A stretch of DNA of 21,485 bases from Acidobacteriaceae bacterium (GCA_003136335.1 PLEA01000693.1:4778-26262); one strand, 5' to 3'; counted from the stretch's first letter, positions 1-7,377 are shown. Notes: generated by a model from the letters alone, not told the origin. Program-made: numbers and translations.

Positions 1-218
1 ACTTCGAGGTTGGTCGCGATATTGACCGCTTTCACAGTGGCGTCGGAAACGACAGCTCCCGACGGATCCGTCACCGTGCCGGTGATCCCGCCAAGCGTGA
101 GTTGGGCAGAGGCTAGCGGCGTGAGGCCAGTCAGCAAAGCGACGGTAAGGACGCAAACAAAGACAGTGCGCAGGCACTTCGAAGGAGACACGAAGACACC
201 ATTGCCAACGATCTGCAC
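1..218 (-). CDS. Oar-like / carboxypeptidase-regulatory-domain outer-membrane protein, N-terminal part (runs off window)
   Basis: The reverse strand reads from a GTG at 218 into an open frame that leaves the window at base 1 (72 codons visible). The start is supported by a strong Shine-Dalgarno sequence, AGGAGG, at 226-231, 7 nt upstream. Residues 1-39 form a signal peptide: a Lys/Arg-containing start, a hydrophobic core with VCVLTVALLTGL, and an A-S-A cleavage site before QLTLGG. The mature part begins ITGTVTDPSGAVVSDATV, the typical start of the carboxypeptidase-regulatory-like fold. In acidobacteria this fold commonly opens very large TonB-dependent Oar-type outer-membrane proteins, so that is the likely identity. 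The barrel lies outside the window, and another secreted protein with the same first domain is possible. Confidence 0.75.
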   Translation of the reverse strand, partial: MQIVGNGVFVSPSKCLRTVFVCVLTVALLTGLTPLASAQLTLGGITGTVTDPSGAVVSDATVKAVNIATNLE

Positions 219-244
219 GAGAGAACCTCCTGTAATGGGAAACC

Positions 245-274
245 CTTATAACAGAGTGGCTTGGCGGGATTCAA
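245..274 (-). promoter_or_regulatory. Probable sigma70-type promoter of the Oar-like gene
   Basis: On the reverse strand TTGAAT (269-274) is followed after 18 nt by TATAAG (245-250). Transcription would start near 238, giving a leader of about 20 nt that contains the AGGAGG site of the GTG-started gene. Only sequence match and position support it. Confidence 0.5.
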
Positions 275-380
275 GATGGTTCGGCGCAAAAAACGTCAAA
301 GTCTCATGAATTTTTCTTCAGCCCCGCAGCAAAAGTATTACTGAGCATAAGGTCGGGCCCGGGCAGGATCGCAGTAACGT

Positions 381-386
381 TATTCT
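381..386 (+). promoter_or_regulatory. -10-like hexamer directly before the start codon of the four-cysteine protein
   Basis: TATTCT sits 6 nt upstream of the GTG at 393. No Shine-Dalgarno sequence lies between them and no good -35 box is visible. If it is a real -10 element, the mRNA would begin at or next to the start codon and be leaderless. Confidence 0.35.
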
Positions 387-392
387 GTAGAC

Positions 393-611
393 GTGAGCCA
401 GAAGAAGGAAAGCGAAACCGTTCAGCGCGGTATCGGCCTGTGCGCGGACTGCCGGTTCATGCGGCGGATTGAATCCGATCGCGGATCGACGTTTTATTTG
501 TGCGAGCGGTCCGCGACCGATGCGAGATTCCCCAAGTATCCGCGGTTGCCGGTGCTGAAATGCATTGGCTATGAGCCGTCTGGGGCAGACGGCAAACCGG
601 CAGGCGAATAG
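393..611 (+). CDS. Small four-cysteine protein, putative zinc-binding (72 aa)
   Basis: A 72-residue protein of unknown function from a GTG start. Its core has a compact cysteine pattern: C17-x2-C20 in GLCADCRFMRR, C37 in FYLCERS, and C57 in LKCIGYEP. Four cysteines at this spacing suggest one structural zinc site, although a zinc ribbon usually has two CxxC pairs and here the later cysteines are single. There is no signal peptide or membrane segment, so it is probably cytosolic. The first internal ATG (codon 23) would remove the CxxC pair, which supports the GTG. The gene converges on the UbiD-family gene with only 13 nt between stop codons. It resembles small uncharacterised acidobacterial proteins, but I cannot name a family. 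Confidence 0.65.
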   Translation: MSQKKESETVQRGIGLCADCRFMRRIESDRGSTFYLCERSATDARFPKYPRLPVLKCIGYEPSGADGKPAGE

Positions 612-624
612 CATTCAGCCTCAG

Positions 625-2187
625 TTACTCAATCCCCAGTTCTTTGGCCAGCATTTTCCACTTGCCGTCGACCAGCGCCTTGGTCTTCGAGTCCATAACG
701 ATCTCATCGGGCCACGGACGCGCGAAACCTTCGCTGGCCCATTTGCGCGTGGCGTCGATTCCCATCTTCGATCCATAGTTGGGTAAGCGTGCGGCGTGGT
801 CGAGCGAATCGACTGGGCCCAGCGTGAATTGAATATCGCGTTCGGGATCGATGTGATTGAAAACCTTTAGCGTGACATCGGCGATGTCCTGCACGTCCAC
901 GTCTTCGTCGACCACCACGATGCACTTGGTAAACATGGCCTGGCCCAGTGACCAGATGGCGTTCATGACTTTGCGGGCCTGCCCGGGATATGACTTCTTG
1001 ATCGAAACAATCATCAGGTTGTGAAAGATACCCTCGACGGGCAGGTTGATGTCCACCAGTTCTGGGATGGTCAGCTTCATCAGCGGCAGAAAAATGCGCT
1101 CGACCGCTTTGCCCATATAGGCGTCTTCCTGCGGGGGCTTGCCGACGATTGTGGTGGCATAGATCGGATCTTTGCGGTGCGTGATGCAGGTGATGTGGAA
1201 GACGGGATATAGATCTTCGAGCGAGTAAAAGCCGGTGTGATCGCCGAAGGGGCCCTCGCTGCGAAGTTCGTCGAGATTCACATAGCCTTCGAGGACGATT
1301 TCGCTGGCTGCGGGGACTTCCAAGTTGACGGTTTCACATTTCACCAGATCGACCGGGGCACCGCGGAGGAATCCGGCGATCAGGTACTCCTCAATCTCGG
1401 GGGGAGCGGGGACGATTGCAGAAAATGTGACGGCAGGTTCGGTGCCGATGGCGACGGCGACCTCCATCTTGCCGGACGGACGGTTGCCTTCGGCAAGAAT
1501 GCTGCCGCCGGAGCTGCGCGCCATGATGTCCACGGCAGCGGATTTTCCCTCGACCGCCGCTCGCATGCGTTCGCGTGCATGTTCCGCCGCAACTTTCTGA
1601 CGCTGCCAATGCATTCCCGTCGTGCCTTCGTCGTAAACCTGCATCCGGTACATTCCCAGATTTCGTTTTCCTGACCTTGGGTCGCGCGTGGTGACGCAGG
1701 GGAGAGTGATGAAACGTCCGGCATCTTTAGGCCAGCATTGCAGGATAGGAAAATCGAGCAAGGAGAAATTGTCGCGCTGAATCACCTCTTTACAAGGGCC
1801 GGTGGGCACCGCTCGCGGGAAAAACTTTCCCGCTTCCGTGAGCAAGGGGAGCATCTTGAGCTTGTCGAGGAAGCCCTGGGGAGACTTGACATCCATAAAC
1901 ATGCGGATGCGGGCGGCGACCTCGTCGAAAGAATTCACGCCGAGCGCAAGCTTCATTCGGGCCTCGGACCCGAACTGGTTGATGAGAAGTTGGGAACCGG
2001 GATGTCCTTTGAGATTTTGGAAGAGTAGTGCGGGACCACCCTGAGTGCCTTTGGCATCGCGACTCTTGGAGACGCGGTCGGTAATTTCGGCGATCTCAAG
2101 AATGGGGTCGGCTTCGGTCTGGATGCGCTTCAGTTGGCCGGCGCGATCGAGCGCTGCGATCCACTGGCGGAGGTCGTCGAAGGGCAA
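625..2187 (-). CDS. ubiD: UbiD-family prenylated-FMN-dependent decarboxylase
   Basis: A 520-residue member of the UbiD family, which removes or adds a carboxyl group on aromatic or unsaturated acids using prenylated FMN. Family landmarks are visible: NLGMYR ending at R181, and EGPFGDHTG with E311 and D316, at the positions of the catalytic Arg-Glu-Glu/Asp set, with D as in bacterial UbiD. Length fits the family (about 490-520). The start is a TTG at 2187 with AGAGAGGA about 7 nt upstream, at the head of the MPFDDLRQWI sequence. Classical UbiD acts in ubiquinone synthesis, but acidobacteria mainly use menaquinone, so the substrate is open. It could be the quinone-pathway 4-hydroxybenzoate-type enzyme or another aromatic decarboxylase. 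No UbiX (the cofactor-making partner) is in the window. Confidence 0.9.
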   Translation of the reverse strand: MPFDDLRQWIAALDRAGQLKRIQTEADPILEIAEITDRVSKSRDAKGTQGGPALLFQNLKGHPGSQLLINQFGSEARMKLALGVNSFDEVAARIRMFMDVKSPQGFLDKLKMLPLLTEAGKFFPRAVPTGPCKEVIQRDNFSLLDFPILQCWPKDAGRFITLPCVTTRDPRSGKRNLGMYRMQVYDEGTTGMHWQRQKVAAEHARERMRAAVEGKSAAVDIMARSSGGSILAEGNRPSGKMEVAVAIGTEPAVTFSAIVPAPPEIEEYLIAGFLRGAPVDLVKCETVNLEVPAASEIVLEGYVNLDELRSEGPFGDHTGFYSLEDLYPVFHITCITHRKDPIYATTIVGKPPQEDAYMGKAVERIFLPLMKLTIPELVDINLPVEGIFHNLMIVSIKKSYPGQARKVMNAIWSLGQAMFTKCIVVVDEDVDVQDIADVTLKVFNHIDPERDIQFTLGPVDSLDHAARLPNYGSKMGIDATRKWASEGFARPWPDEIVMDSKTKALVDGKWKMLAKELGIE

Positions 2188-2210
2188 AGGATTCCTCTCT
2201 GTGACCGACG

Positions 2211-2216
2211 ATTATA
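2211..2216 (-). promoter_or_regulatory. -10 box (TATAAT) upstream of ubiD
   Basis: A perfect TATAAT on the reverse strand lies 23 nt before the TTG start at 2187, with the Shine-Dalgarno sequence between them. No convincing -35 box is found at 16-18 nt. It suggests ubiD can be transcribed separately from the hydrolase 106 nt upstream. Confidence 0.4.
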
Positions 2217-2293
2217 AGGGATGCAGGAATACAAGAGATCAGGAGCAGCGGCGCGGGCCCACACTGCTGAATCCTGTTTCCTTTGTTCCAGCT

Positions 2294-3085
2294 TCACGCT
2301 GCCAATCGAAGTACCGCCTTCTCGATCTGTTTCCAGGCTTGGGAGCGCGGATCGATTAGGTCGAAGTGACCGGCGCCAGGAATTTCGAGCAGGTGCGCGT
2401 CTTCCTTCTCCTTGCCCGAGCGCCTCTGTTTGGCGCTAACGTAGTCGCAGCTGAAGGCGGGGGAAACTACGTCATCGGCGGAGCCGTGAATCAGCCACTG
2501 GCGGGCTTGGGAAATAGAAAGCACCATGGGGTCGGCTTCGCGGTAGTGGTCGGGGACCTCGGTGGGCGTGCCCCGAAGAAACTCGACGACGGCGTCGTTG
2601 CTGAGGTGAAGCTGATATGCGCGTTGCAGGTCAACCACTCCGGCGAGCGAGACGACGCGAGTCAGGCTGGGCTCGTGAGCAGCGAGGCAGAGGGCGAGTT
2701 GGCCTCCGGCAGAATGGCCCACGCCCACGATTCGTCTTGAATCCAGCTTGTGTACGTGCGCGTTTTGCAGAAGGAAATGATAAGCGGAACGGATATCGGA
2801 GAAGGTGCCGGGCCACGCTCCGCCTTCGTTGCCGATGCGCCGGTATTCGAGGTTCGCGGTTGCCAATCCTCTGGCGGTGAGTGCAGCGCAGAGGTGCCCG
2901 GCGTGATCGAGATTGTACTTGGCGCGCCAGTAACCACCGTGGATGTTGATGACAAGGGGATGCGGTCCTCTGCTTTTTTCTTTGGCGGACGGCAGACGGA
3001 GATCGAGAAACTGGTTAGTGTCCGAGCCATAGGCCAGGCGAGCGTCGGCGGGCGGCGGGGGCAAAGTGAGAATGTCGTCAGACAT
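2294..3085 (-). CDS. Alpha/beta-hydrolase (esterase/lipase or kynurenine-formamidase type)
   Basis: A 263-residue alpha/beta-hydrolase without signal peptide, hence probably cytosolic. The oxyanion motif HGGYW is at 49-53, the nucleophile elbow G-H-S-A-G at 123-127 (Ser125), the acid is in GSADD (D204 or D205), and the catalytic His is H240 in GAGHFDLI. The HGGYW form resembles arylformamidases and BD-FAE-type esterases. A kynurenine formamidase role is possible, but no tryptophan-degradation genes are nearby. The start is the ATG at 3085 (MSDDILTLPPP). No Shine-Dalgarno sequence precedes it, although a TAGAAT hexamer lies at 3113-3118. The gene begins 42 nt after the second permease and may be co-transcribed with it. 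Confidence 0.85.
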   Translation of the reverse strand: MSDDILTLPPPPADARLAYGSDTNQFLDLRLPSAKEKSRGPHPLVINIHGGYWRAKYNLDHAGHLCAALTARGLATANLEYRRIGNEGGAWPGTFSDIRSAYHFLLQNAHVHKLDSRRIVGVGHSAGGQLALCLAAHEPSLTRVVSLAGVVDLQRAYQLHLSNDAVVEFLRGTPTEVPDHYREADPMVLSISQARQWLIHGSADDVVSPAFSCDYVSAKQRRSGKEKEDAHLLEIPGAGHFDLIDPRSQAWKQIEKAVLRLAA

Positions 3086-3127
3086 CGCGAAGATCGATCA
3101 GGCGAAAAGTTGATTCTAATCCCTTGC

Positions 3128-4369
3128 TCATTCGTAGCGCAGGGCTTCGATGGGATCAAGATTTGCGGCGCGCAGGGCCGGAACCATCCCGCTGATCACG
3201 CCCACGACCGCGAGAATGGACGTTGCCACAACCAGAATCATGGGCGACACAATGAGGCGGATGTCAGCAGCTTCGGCATGTTTGGCCAAGGCGCTGTAGA
3301 AGGTGATACGGCCCGCCAGGATCGATACCGCATAGGAGAGCAAAATTCCGAGGATGCCCCCGGCGGCCGTAATGACCATCGCTTCGGCGAGGAACTGGAA
3401 GAGAATGTGGTGGCGTCGCGCCCCCAAAGCTTTCTCCACGCCGATTTCGCGGGTGCGTTGCGTTACGGATACCAGCATGATATTCATCAGGCCCACGCCG
3501 CCGATGCCCAGAGTCACTGTTCCAATGAACGCCAGCAGAACTTTCAAGGCTATGGTGATGATGCCGAACTGGGAGAGTTGCTTCTGGGCGTCGAACACGA
3601 AAAGTGCGCGCTGGTCGTCGGGCTTGAAGTTATGCGCCGCGGCGAGGGTTTCCCGAATTGTCTTATTTAACTTCTCGTGGTTAAGCCCCGCCGAATCGAG
3701 CCATATGCCGTCCAAATAGTGATTGTCCTTGAGAACATCCATAGAGTTGTAGGGGATGTATACGACTCGGTTGTTGTCGTTGTCGCCCTCTTGCATGCGT
3801 GGAGCTCCGACCCCGATGACCTCGAACGTCACCCCATCGATGCGAATAGACTCGCCGATTGCGGGCATCCCGGAGAAAAGCTTGTCGCGCGCTTCCGAGG
3901 CGATGACGGCATAGAGACCGTGCTGCATGTTGTCGGCATCGTTGAGGAACCGTCCCTCCGAGATGTCGAGATTCCATATGTCCTGGATCGACGGGTCGAG
4001 CCCCATCACAGGGAACGTAAACGAGCGATTCTCGTTCAGAACCGTGGAATCCTTCTGCAGCATGCGGGCGACATGGCGGCAGAGGGGAACGTTGTTGCGC
4101 AGCAGTTCAATGTCATCGTTGGTGAAGCGGACCTGGACGCCCGCCTTGTTGCCTCCCGCTTGCTGCGAGGTGCGCCCGGGAAAAACTCCCACGGCAGTCG
4201 CGCCGAAGCTTTCAAAGATGGTCTCGATGGCCTTTCCGAAGCCGTTGCCGTAGGAGAGCAGCAGGACGACGGTGGCGATGCCCCAGGCCATTCCCGCCAT
4301 TGTGAGCAGGGTGCGGCGCAGGTCGTGGCGCATGGCCGAGTACGCTTGATGTAGGAGATCGCGATGCAT
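3128..4369 (-). CDS. MacB/FtsX-type ABC transporter permease (second of pair)
   Basis: A 413-residue inner-membrane permease of the MacB type: an N-terminal membrane helix (LLTMAGMAWGIATVVLLLSY), a large periplasmic core domain, then the C-terminal FtsX domain with three helices. The family signature TREIGVEKALGARRHH is present just after the first helix of that domain. I place the start at the ATG of MHRDLLHQAY at 4369. It lies 1 nt after the stop of the upstream permease (TAG-C-ATG) and has AAGGA at 4375-4379. An in-frame start at 4402 would add 11 residues and overlap the upstream gene by 32 nt. Such permeases work with a MacB/LolD-type ATPase in export or efflux, often of peptides, lipids or antibiotics. 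No ATPase or MacA adaptor is in the window. Confidence 0.88.
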   Translation of the reverse strand: MHRDLLHQAYSAMRHDLRRTLLTMAGMAWGIATVVLLLSYGNGFGKAIETIFESFGATAVGVFPGRTSQQAGGNKAGVQVRFTNDDIELLRNNVPLCRHVARMLQKDSTVLNENRSFTFPVMGLDPSIQDIWNLDISEGRFLNDADNMQHGLYAVIASEARDKLFSGMPAIGESIRIDGVTFEVIGVGAPRMQEGDNDNNRVVYIPYNSMDVLKDNHYLDGIWLDSAGLNHEKLNKTIRETLAAAHNFKPDDQRALFVFDAQKQLSQFGIITIALKVLLAFIGTVTLGIGGVGLMNIMLVSVTQRTREIGVEKALGARRHHILFQFLAEAMVITAAGGILGILLSYAVSILAGRITFYSALAKHAEAADIRLIVSPMILVVATSILAVVGVISGMVPALRAANLDPIEALRYE

Positions 4370-4370
4370 G

Positions 4371-5621
4371 CTATTCCTTGCGGAGGGCCTCCACGGGTTC
4401 AAGCATGGCGGCTCGGCGGGCAGGATACAGACCAGCGGCCACTCCGGCGACTCCGAGCGAAATCACCGCCAAGGCGGCCGTGGACGCGACCAACTTGGGT
4501 GGATCGAAACCCTGGCCAAGATCAAATCCCGACAGCAGGGCCATTAGTCCCGCCGCGCCTCCAATGCCGATGCCTCCACTCAGCAGCGTCAAGAAAGCTC
4601 CTTCCACGAAAAACTGAAACATGATGCTGGCGTTGGTGGCGCCGACGGCCTTGCGCAAACCGATTTCGCGGGTCCGGTCGGCCACGGCGACGAGCATGAT
4701 ATTGATGATGCCAATTGCGCCAAGCGCGAGCGTGACCAGCCCCACGCTGCCCAGAAACATATTCATTGCGTCAAAGATCTTGCCGATCTGGTCGATGGTC
4801 TTGATCGTGTCCCATTCGTCGAACGCGTCCGGATTGTTCGGGTCGAAGCCATGGTTGCGGGCGATAATTTTGTGGACTTCCTGCTGCGCTTCCTCGTGCA
4901 GAGCCCGCGACTTCGGCTGGTAGTTGATGAAAGAGATTACATCGGTGGCGATCCCGGTGTTCAGCGGACGGAAATAGTCCTGCATCGCATGAAACGGCAC
5001 GAAGCTCCGCAAGTTCTGATTCATGTTGTCGCCGTGGCCGACCTTCTGCAGGGTGCCAATTACGGTGAAGGTAACGCCGTTGAGCAGAATCGTGGCCCCG
5101 ACGGCCGGGCGTCCCGGAAACAGGGTGCGGCGGACTTCGTCGCCGATCACGATCACCGTGCGCTTCTGCGTATCGTCCATGTCGTTGAGCCAACGGCCTT
5201 CGTTCATCGGGAGGTGGCGGATCTGATTGAAGTTGGCCGGCACGCCCATGATCTGGCCGCTGGCCTGGAAAAAGTCGCTCACCGCTCGGACGTCGCCGCG
5301 GGAGATGGCTGGAGCCGCCGCGCCCACGCTGGGGCATTCGCGGAGAATGTCTTCGTAATCGCGGTACGTCAGATAGTACTGGCGAAGTGCAGTGAAGCTG
5401 CCTTGCATAACGGGGGCTCGGCCCGACCAGATAAACATCACGTTTTCGCCCAGGGAATCGAACTGCTTGCGGTTGCCGGAGCGAAACCCCTCGCCCAAGC
5501 CGACCAGTAACAGCAGGGAACCGACGCCCCAGGCAATGCCGAACATAGTAAGAAACGAGCGCAGTTTGTGCGCCCAGAGGGCGCGGAAGGTCTGACCGAC
5601 AATATCAAAGATGAGGCGCAC
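4371..5621 (-). CDS. MacB/FtsX-type ABC transporter permease (first of pair)
   Basis: A 416-residue permease with the same architecture as its downstream neighbour: an N-terminal helix in SFLTMFGIAWGVGSLLLLVG, a periplasmic MacB-type core domain (roughly 50-270), and a C-terminal FtsX domain with DRTREIGLRKAVGATNAS. Translational coupling to the second permease is likely, because the next ATG follows its stop by 1 nt. The two proteins are similar but clearly diverged, which points to a heterodimeric transporter from an old duplication. The start is a GTG at 5621; an AGG triplet lies 5 nt upstream. The ATPase that should energise the pair is absent from the window, as no ABC gene precedes it and the next gene is divergent. 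Confidence 0.9.
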   Translation of the reverse strand: MRLIFDIVGQTFRALWAHKLRSFLTMFGIAWGVGSLLLLVGLGEGFRSGNRKQFDSLGENVMFIWSGRAPVMQGSFTALRQYYLTYRDYEDILRECPSVGAAAPAISRGDVRAVSDFFQASGQIMGVPANFNQIRHLPMNEGRWLNDMDDTQKRTVIVIGDEVRRTLFPGRPAVGATILLNGVTFTVIGTLQKVGHGDNMNQNLRSFVPFHAMQDYFRPLNTGIATDVISFINYQPKSRALHEEAQQEVHKIIARNHGFDPNNPDAFDEWDTIKTIDQIGKIFDAMNMFLGSVGLVTLALGAIGIINIMLVAVADRTREIGLRKAVGATNASIMFQFFVEGAFLTLLSGGIGIGGAAGLMALLSGFDLGQGFDPPKLVASTAALAVISLGVAGVAAGLYPARRAAMLEPVEALRKE

Positions 5622-5633
5622 GGGTACCTAAAC

Positions 5634-5639
5634 ATTATA
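5634..5639 (-). promoter_or_regulatory. -10 box (TATAAT) of the permease operon
   Basis: A perfect TATAAT on the reverse strand ends 12 nt before the GTG start of the first permease. The predicted 5' leader would therefore be only about 6 nt. The -35 position (GAACCT at 17 nt) is weak. Confidence 0.45.
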
Positions 5640-5736
5640 CGGAGGCGGAGCTCTGGAGGTTCCCGACTAGACTCAGGACCTCAGGCCCCGCACCTCACTA
5701 CCCATCAAAAGGGAACGACCACCCCACACAACGCTG

Positions 5737-5771
5737 GGGCCGAGGTCCGAGGTCGAAGGTCCGACGTCGTT
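5737..5771 (+). repeat. Heptanucleotide tandem repeat (GGTCCGA units)
   Basis: Four 7-bp units follow one another: GGGCCGA, GGTCCGA, GGTCGAA, GGTCCGA (5737-5764), then a decayed fifth, CGTCGTT. The array overlaps the open frame that encodes the N-terminal part of the solute-binding protein's signal peptide. Units of seven change the reading frame when gained or lost. Confidence 0.6.
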
Positions 5772-5806
5772 TCGCTGCCGGACTTTTCACGCTGCTCAGC
5801 CTTCTT
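5750..5806 (+). other. Signal-peptide coding sequence upstream of the first canonical start codon
   Basis: In frame with the solute-binding protein, 5750-5806 encodes RSKVRRRFAAGLFTLLSLL. It joins directly to the annotated N-terminus, VILPVLSC. Together these make a textbook lipoprotein signal peptide: basic n-region, hydrophobic core, and lipobox V-L-S-C with the Cys as residue 8 of the GTG-started protein. No ATG, GTG or TTG exists in any forward frame between 5622 and 5806. The only in-frame CTG is at 5792. The AGG at 5750 is one base from ATG and the GTC at 5759 is one base from GTG. Confidence 0.55.
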
Positions 5807-7294
5807 GTGATCCTCCCGGTGCTCTCGTGTTCAGCCAGACCCGATGCCAACACACTGGTCATGATTATTGAGTCGAGCCCCACGAATCTTGATCCTCGCG
5901 TAGGGATCGACGCGCAGTCGGAACGAATTGACAATCTGATTTTCGACGATCTGTTGTCGCGCGGAGACGATCTGAACGTGGCTCCTGGGCTGGCGGAACG
6001 CTGGGAGATTCCCGATCCGCTCACTTACGTTTTTCATCTGCATCGGGGCGTTAAGTTTCATGACGGGCGTCCGCTGACCTCGCGCGATGTGAAGTGGACT
6101 TTTGACTCGCTGCTGCAGGGCAAGATTCGCAGTACCAAGGCGGCCGTCTACCGTTTCGTGGATCGGATCGATGCGCCCGACGATGCGACGGTGATCTTCC
6201 ACATGAAGGAGCAGGACGCAACACTACTGTGGAATCTGTCGGACGGGGCGATGGGGATTGTTCCGAATGGCAGCGGGGATGAGATGACGCAGTATCCCAT
6301 CGGGTCCGGCCCATTCCGGTTCGTGAGTGCTGAGACTGACCGGGAAGTACTCGTCGAACGAAACGACGACTATTGGGGCGGAGCGGCCAAATTGGCGCGC
6401 GTGCGCTTTGCCGTAGTGCCCGACGCGACTACGCAGGCTCTCGAACTGCGCAAAGGCAGCGGCGATGTCGCCATCAACTCCCTTACACCCGACACCGTAT
6501 TCACGCTGGCGCAAGATCCCAACCTTGAGGTCGAGCGTGCAGCCGGGACAAGACTGGCGTATCTGGGATTCAACCTGCGCGACCCAATCTTGAAAGATGA
6601 GCGGGTGCGGCAGGCGATTGCTTACGCACTCGACCGGCGGCCGATGATTGAATACCTGTGGCGCGGACAGGCGGAACCGGCGCGCAGCGTTCTGCCCCCG
6701 CAGAGCTGGGCATACAACGGGGGCGTGCCTGCCTACGATCACGACCTCAACAAAGCGAATCGCTTGCTTGATGTCGCGGGCTATCCGGCGGTCGATGGCG
6801 TGCGCTTCCACTTGACGATGAAGACCTCGACGGACGAGAACACACGTCTGATGGTGGCGGATATGCAACAGCAGTTACGCGACGCTGGGATCGCCCTTGA
6901 TATCCGCAGCTTCGAGTTCGCCACGTTTTTTTCCGACGTGCAGCACGGCGCGTTTCAGATGTACGGGCTGCGCTGGATCGGGGGTAACGAAGATCCTGAC
7001 ATTTTCGAATATGCGTTTGACTCGGCGAAATTCCCACCGAATGGGGCCAATCGCGGCTACTATTCGAATCCGAAAGTGGACGCTCTCATCGACAAGGCGC
7101 GTCGGGAGATCGATCCCAATGTGCGCAAGCCGTTGTATGCCGAGGTGCAGCGCATCCTGGCGGATGAGCTGCCTTACATCGATCTGTGGTACCTCGACAA
7201 CGTTGTGGTGCATACCCGCAGGGTGCGAAATCTGAAGATGAATCCTGCGGGAAACTATGACTTCTTAAGGACAGCTGAGTTAGCCAATCCGTAG
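5807..7294 (+). CDS. ABC transporter solute-binding lipoprotein, peptide/nickel type (SBP family 5)
   Basis: A 495-residue extracytoplasmic solute-binding protein of the oligopeptide/dipeptide/nickel class. Features include SSPTNLDPRVGIDAQSERI near the N-terminus, FHLHRGVKFHDGRPLTSRDV (the family signature region), QYPIGSGPFRF, and the late LADELPYIDLWYLDN segment. The lipobox Cys at residue 8 (LSC) predicts attachment to a membrane. The family binds peptides, metals or other small solutes and hands them to a DppBC-type permease; no such permease is nearby, so it is an orphan binding protein here. The GTG at 5807 is the first canonical start but lies inside the signal-peptide core and has no Shine-Dalgarno sequence. 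The true N-terminus is probably upstream or the gene start is damaged. Confidence 0.85.
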   Translation: MILPVLSCSARPDANTLVMIIESSPTNLDPRVGIDAQSERIDNLIFDDLLSRGDDLNVAPGLAERWEIPDPLTYVFHLHRGVKFHDGRPLTSRDVKWTFDSLLQGKIRSTKAAVYRFVDRIDAPDDATVIFHMKEQDATLLWNLSDGAMGIVPNGSGDEMTQYPIGSGPFRFVSAETDREVLVERNDDYWGGAAKLARVRFAVVPDATTQALELRKGSGDVAINSLTPDTVFTLAQDPNLEVERAAGTRLAYLGFNLRDPILKDERVRQAIAYALDRRPMIEYLWRGQAEPARSVLPPQSWAYNGGVPAYDHDLNKANRLLDVAGYPAVDGVRFHLTMKTSTDENTRLMVADMQQQLRDAGIALDIRSFEFATFFSDVQHGAFQMYGLRWIGGNEDPDIFEYAFDSAKFPPNGANRGYYSNPKVDALIDKARREIDPNVRKPLYAEVQRILADELPYIDLWYLDNVVVHTRRVRNLKMNPAGNYDFLRTAELANP

Positions 7295-7335
7295 TTCTCC
7301 AGTCAAAACTTGTTTCACACCAAGACAGATCAGGA

Positions 7336-7377
7336 GCGAGAGTTAATCGGTAGGAGGAACAGCCGGTTAATTCTCGC
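7336..7377 (+). repeat. 15-bp stem-loop with AGGAGGA in the loop
   Basis: GCGAGAGTTAATCGG (7336-7350) pairs along its whole length with CCGGTTAATTCTCGC (7363-7377) when two G-U pairs are allowed in RNA. The 12-nt loop, TAGGAGGAACAG, shows a Shine-Dalgarno-like core. It lies 41 nt after the solute-binding gene and 47 nt before the YmdB-family start. No T-tract follows, so a classical terminator is unlikely. It could be an mRNA 3' end stabiliser, a protein-binding site, or a small structured element. Confidence 0.6.

Noticed and set aside
2750..3670. 306-codon forward open frame across the hydrolase and second permease
   Set aside because: It crosses two well-supported reverse-strand genes and their gap, and shows no recognisable protein features.
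4370..4402. Earlier start for the second permease
   Set aside because: It would overlap the first permease by 32 nt; the ATG at 4369 has AAGGA upstream and follows the stop by 1 nt.
5737..5771. Heptad repeats considered as CRISPR or iteron array
   Set aside because: Units are only 7 bp, directly adjacent, without spacers, and no cas or replication gene is nearby.
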